From the NCBI GenBank assembly GCA_019636815.1, contig JAHBWT010000020.1, positions 1-52,484 on the forward strand: a DNA stretch of 52,484 bases. Reading direction: 5' to 3'. This document shows positions 50,519-52,484 of this stretch, in pieces. The notes under the pieces were generated by a model that was not told where the DNA came from, made no database searches, and worked only from the letters and a program-made list of their open reading frames with translations. The stretch comes from Nitrospira sp. (GTDB taxonomy: Bacteria; Nitrospirota; Nitrospiria; Nitrospirales; Nitrospiraceae). Made by a program: the position numbers and the translations under genes. How positions within the stretch are numbered: position 1 is the stretch's first letter; each line of letters begins with the position of its first letter.

Positions 50519-51718
50519 CTATGGCACGGGGGGACAAGCCCGGTCAACCACGGTGGCTGGCCTCGAAGGTTCAGCGAAAATGGCCATGCTCGCGGTATAC
50601 CCATGGACGAAGTTCCGATGCCCGATCGGGCCGATTTCCCCCTGCGCAAAAAATCCCGCCATGGGGATCGGCCCTAGTTGTTCCGCGACCGTCGCGGCAT
50701 CGTGGTTCGGCCGTCCGAAGAGACCCCGGCCGCGTCCGCAACAGCTGAACATCAGCGCGCCGAGCGGAGGGCTGTTCCGACTGGATCGGTCCGCTGCAAG
50801 CAGGGAGGTTAAATCTTCGCTGGCCGAGTCTGCGTCTCGAAGGTGAAACTGGACCGTCTGGCCTTCTTGAACGACATCGCCGACCGCGACTGCCCCCGAG
50901 CTTCGATCCGCGCCGAGCAGATTTCGAATGAGAAAATCTCCCCGCTCAAACCGATCCCGATGTTCGTCGATAACAATGCCGAGGTGGAGGGCTCGCTGCC
51001 GATCCTCCTCCGACAGGGCCTCGAACACGGCCTGCAGCCGCTCCAATGCCGACAGGCCGCCCAGCTCGTGAATGAGATTGCGCTCGGCCCTGGTCACGAC
51101 AAACCGCTCGCCGATCAGACGGCATCCTTGTGAGATGATTGGTCGAATCTCCACCGCCCCCGACAGGCGAACCCCGACCATGCCGCCATCGAACACGTCC
51201 CCATTGAGGATCAGCCGATTCTCTCCCGCTTCTTGCGCGCCTCCGGCCAGCCCCCCGACCGCCTTCGCACCGGGGTAGCGGTCTTCCAACAGAGCGAGGA
51301 CTTCCTGCACTGGAGTGGTAAAGGGATCGGCCAGCACAAGGAAGGTCGCCTCCCCCCGCCACGGGTCCGGCCATCCGGCGAGTTGAAACTGGTCCTGCGT
51401 TGGAGAAAAAGACGAACGGATCGGGTAGAGATCGACGTCCGGCAGTGACGCAGCCCACACCGTAATCGCCGGGGAGGTTTCCAGTTCTTCCGTTCCGGAG
51501 ATGACCCCCTCGCCGCTGCAGCCGAGGAGACATCGTGGCCCAAGTGTGCTGATGAGCACATCGGTCAGGTGGTCGGCCTGCGCGGCATGATGAGAGGAGA
51601 AAAACACGCAGGCCAGATCGATCGAGGCGTCACCCAGCTGGGACCGAATCTCATCGACCAATTCCTGCGCAGCGCGGGCCGTCGTGATTGTTTTCGAGAG
51701 GGCTGAGGCGAATTGCAT
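50519..51718 (-). CDS. FIST-domain sensory protein
   Basis: A 399-residue protein with FIST-N (about residues 25-230; [31 protein letters not shown]) and FIST-C (about 235-385; [19 protein letters not shown] and [13 protein letters not shown]) domains and no membrane segment. FIST proteins are thought to bind small ligands such as amino acids and to feed signalling proteins; here there is no kinase or output domain. It is followed 22 bases later by the FKBP gene. Role in this cluster unknown. Confidence 0.85.
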   Translation of the reverse strand: MQFASALSKTITTARAAQELVDEIRSQLGDASIDLACVFFSSHHAAQADHLTDVLISTLGPRCLLGCSGEGVISGTEELETSPAITVWAASLPDVDLYPIRSSFSPTQDQFQLAGWPDPWRGEATFLVLADPFTTPVQEVLALLEDRYPGAKAVGGLAGGAQEAGENRLILNGDVFDGGMVGVRLSGAVEIRPIISQGCRLIGERFVVTRAERNLIHELGGLSALERLQAVFEALSEEDRQRALHLGIVIDEHRDRFERGDFLIRNLLGADRSSGAVAVGDVVQEGQTVQFHLRDADSASEDLTSLLAADRSSRNSPPLGALMFSCCGRGRGLFGRPNHDAATVAEQLGPIPMAGFFAQGEIGPIGHRNFVHGYTASMAIFAEPSRPATVVDRACPPVP

Positions 51719-51770
51719 CTGACTACCTTATTCGTGAAAACTGAAGAAGACTGGACAGACCGTCGCCTGG

Positions 51771-51998
51771 TCACACCCCTGGATCCATCCGCTGAGCCCT
51801 GACCTGCGCGAGCTTTTTGTAGTACCGCCAGAGGTAGGAGTGGTAATCGTCCACCTGGGCGAGGAGATAGTGGAGTTCCGTCGGGTCCTCGGTTTCGAGC
51901 GCTCGGACCATCCGTGTTTTCAGGAATTCGCCGAAGGCTTCGGTCTTTTGCACCGCCGTCAGCAGTTGCAGCCCCCCGCCGATTTGGTAGTCGCCCAT
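51771..51998 (-). CDS. Small conserved-looking protein, unknown
   Basis: A 75-residue, mostly helical protein (GLQLLTAVQKTEAFGEFLKT, then TELHYLLAQVDDYHSYLWRY). It is rich in aromatic and acidic residues. ATG 51998 with GGAGGAGG eight bases before is preferred to ATG 52016, which lies in the ribosome binding site itself. It precedes the FIST gene by 52 bases on the same strand. No family is recognised. Confidence 0.6.
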   Translation of the reverse strand: MGDYQIGGGLQLLTAVQKTEAFGEFLKTRMVRALETEDPTELHYLLAQVDDYHSYLWRYYKKLAQVRAQRMDPGV

Positions 51999-52188
51999 CG
52001 ACCTGGCCTCCTCCATTCAGAAATCAGTAGGAAGGATAGCGAGACAGGCTAGGAAATAGCAAGCGGAGGCGACTTTCTGGAGAAGTTTGAACTTTAGTAA
52101 CGGTCGGTTGCTCACTTCCGAATGCAGATTGGCTTTTGGCGCATCAGTACTAATTCGCCGCACTCAAGATACCTCATGCCTCTGGGGA

Positions 52189-52484
52189 TCACTTCTGGAC
52201 CGCCCCAGTGACTAGCGCTTTCAAACCGTCTAGGTTGATCGCCTCCGCCCGACGGTCATCGCGACCGACAACCGTGGTGGCCATGGTGAGGGCGTTCAGA
52301 ATGGCTTCTTCGGTGGCCTCGACCGTCGCGGTGAAGAGCGGATTAATATGGGTGTCGGCGAGATGCGTAAGGGTGTAGGTCGGGTCTTTGGGATAATGCG
52401 GGATAATGTTGGCCGTCGAAAAGGCCAGAATGAAATCGCCGCTGCCATGCCGTATGGTGGAACCGGTGCGAGCCAAGCCGAGCG
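52189..52484 (-). CDS. P1-family (DmpA/BapA-type) peptidase, C-terminal part, cut by window end
   Basis: The last ~97 residues of a protein whose start lies beyond the right edge; the frame is open to the end of the window. The pattern STIRHGSGDFILAFSTAN, then TATVEATEEAILNALTMA and VVGRDDRRAEAI, is that of the C-terminal part of P1/S58-family aminopeptidases, which process themselves to two chains. The nucleophile Ser and processing site are normally near the middle and so not visible here. Confidence 0.75.
   Translation of the reverse strand, partial: LGLARTGSTIRHGSGDFILAFSTANIIPHYPKDPTYTLTHLADTHINPLFTATVEATEEAILNALTMATTVVGRDDRRAEAINLDGLKALVTGAVQK

Overview
The window reads as chromosomal DNA of an autotrophic Nitrospira-like bacterium (phylum Nitrospirota). 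This is an inference. It rests on a hopanoid C-3 methylase (HpnR), two DUF2309/DabA proteins with NuoL-like partners, many NtrC/sigma-54 features, outer-membrane proteins and lipoproteins, and the general gene style. No rRNA, tRNA, CRISPR array, transposase or prophage gene was found.

Left part (1-9.7 kb): a partial HigBA toxin-antitoxin pair, a cupin and a glyoxalase-like protein, two tandem TraT-family outer-membrane proteins, a large lipoprotein and a di-haem cytochrome that share a C-terminal domain, HpnR, and a small HTH/zinc-ribbon regulator overlapping a small lipoprotein gene. Next part (9.8-21.3 kb): a PilZ protein, a DUF1295 membrane enzyme, an RmlD-like reductase, the EttA translation factor, a PglK/MsbA-like ABC exporter, an FAD monooxygenase, and a minus-strand run mpsC - selO - esterase - alpha/beta hydrolase - small Cys protein.

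The core of the window (21.3-44.1 kb) is a large dissolved-inorganic-carbon (DIC) acquisition island. A DUF2294/MpsC gene is divergent from dabB1, dabB2, a third degenerate antiporter-like subunit, dabA1 and a PII-like gene. There follow a beta-barrel outer-membrane protein, a small lipoprotein, a SulP/STAS anion transporter, an NtrB/NtrC-type two-component system, a small membrane protein behind a sigma-54-type promoter, a secreted tandem-domain protein recognised as an iota-class (COG4337) carbonic anhydrase, and a second, very large DabA (1441 aa). Both DabA proteins keep the four residues of the beta-carbonic-anhydrase-like zinc site (C-x-D ... H-x14-C). dabB1 is preceded by a structured leader ending in a strong intrinsic terminator right at the ribosome binding site, which suggests attenuation or riboswitch control. 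Together the genes suggest an outer-membrane entry route, periplasmic CO2/HCO3- interconversion (iota-CA), HCO3- import (SulP) and energy-coupled CO2 hydration in the cytoplasm (DabA/DabB), with PII-like and NtrBC control. No carboxysome or RuBisCO gene is in the window.

Right part (44.4-52.5 kb): a DUF2490 outer-membrane protein, ArfB ribosome rescue, a TPR protein, FabI, a tiny Lys/Gly-rich repeat protein behind a good sigma-54 promoter, then a minus-strand cluster of a NUDIX hydrolase, GcvT, an FKBP prolyl isomerase, a FIST sensor protein and a small unknown protein. A P1-family peptidase is cut by the right edge.
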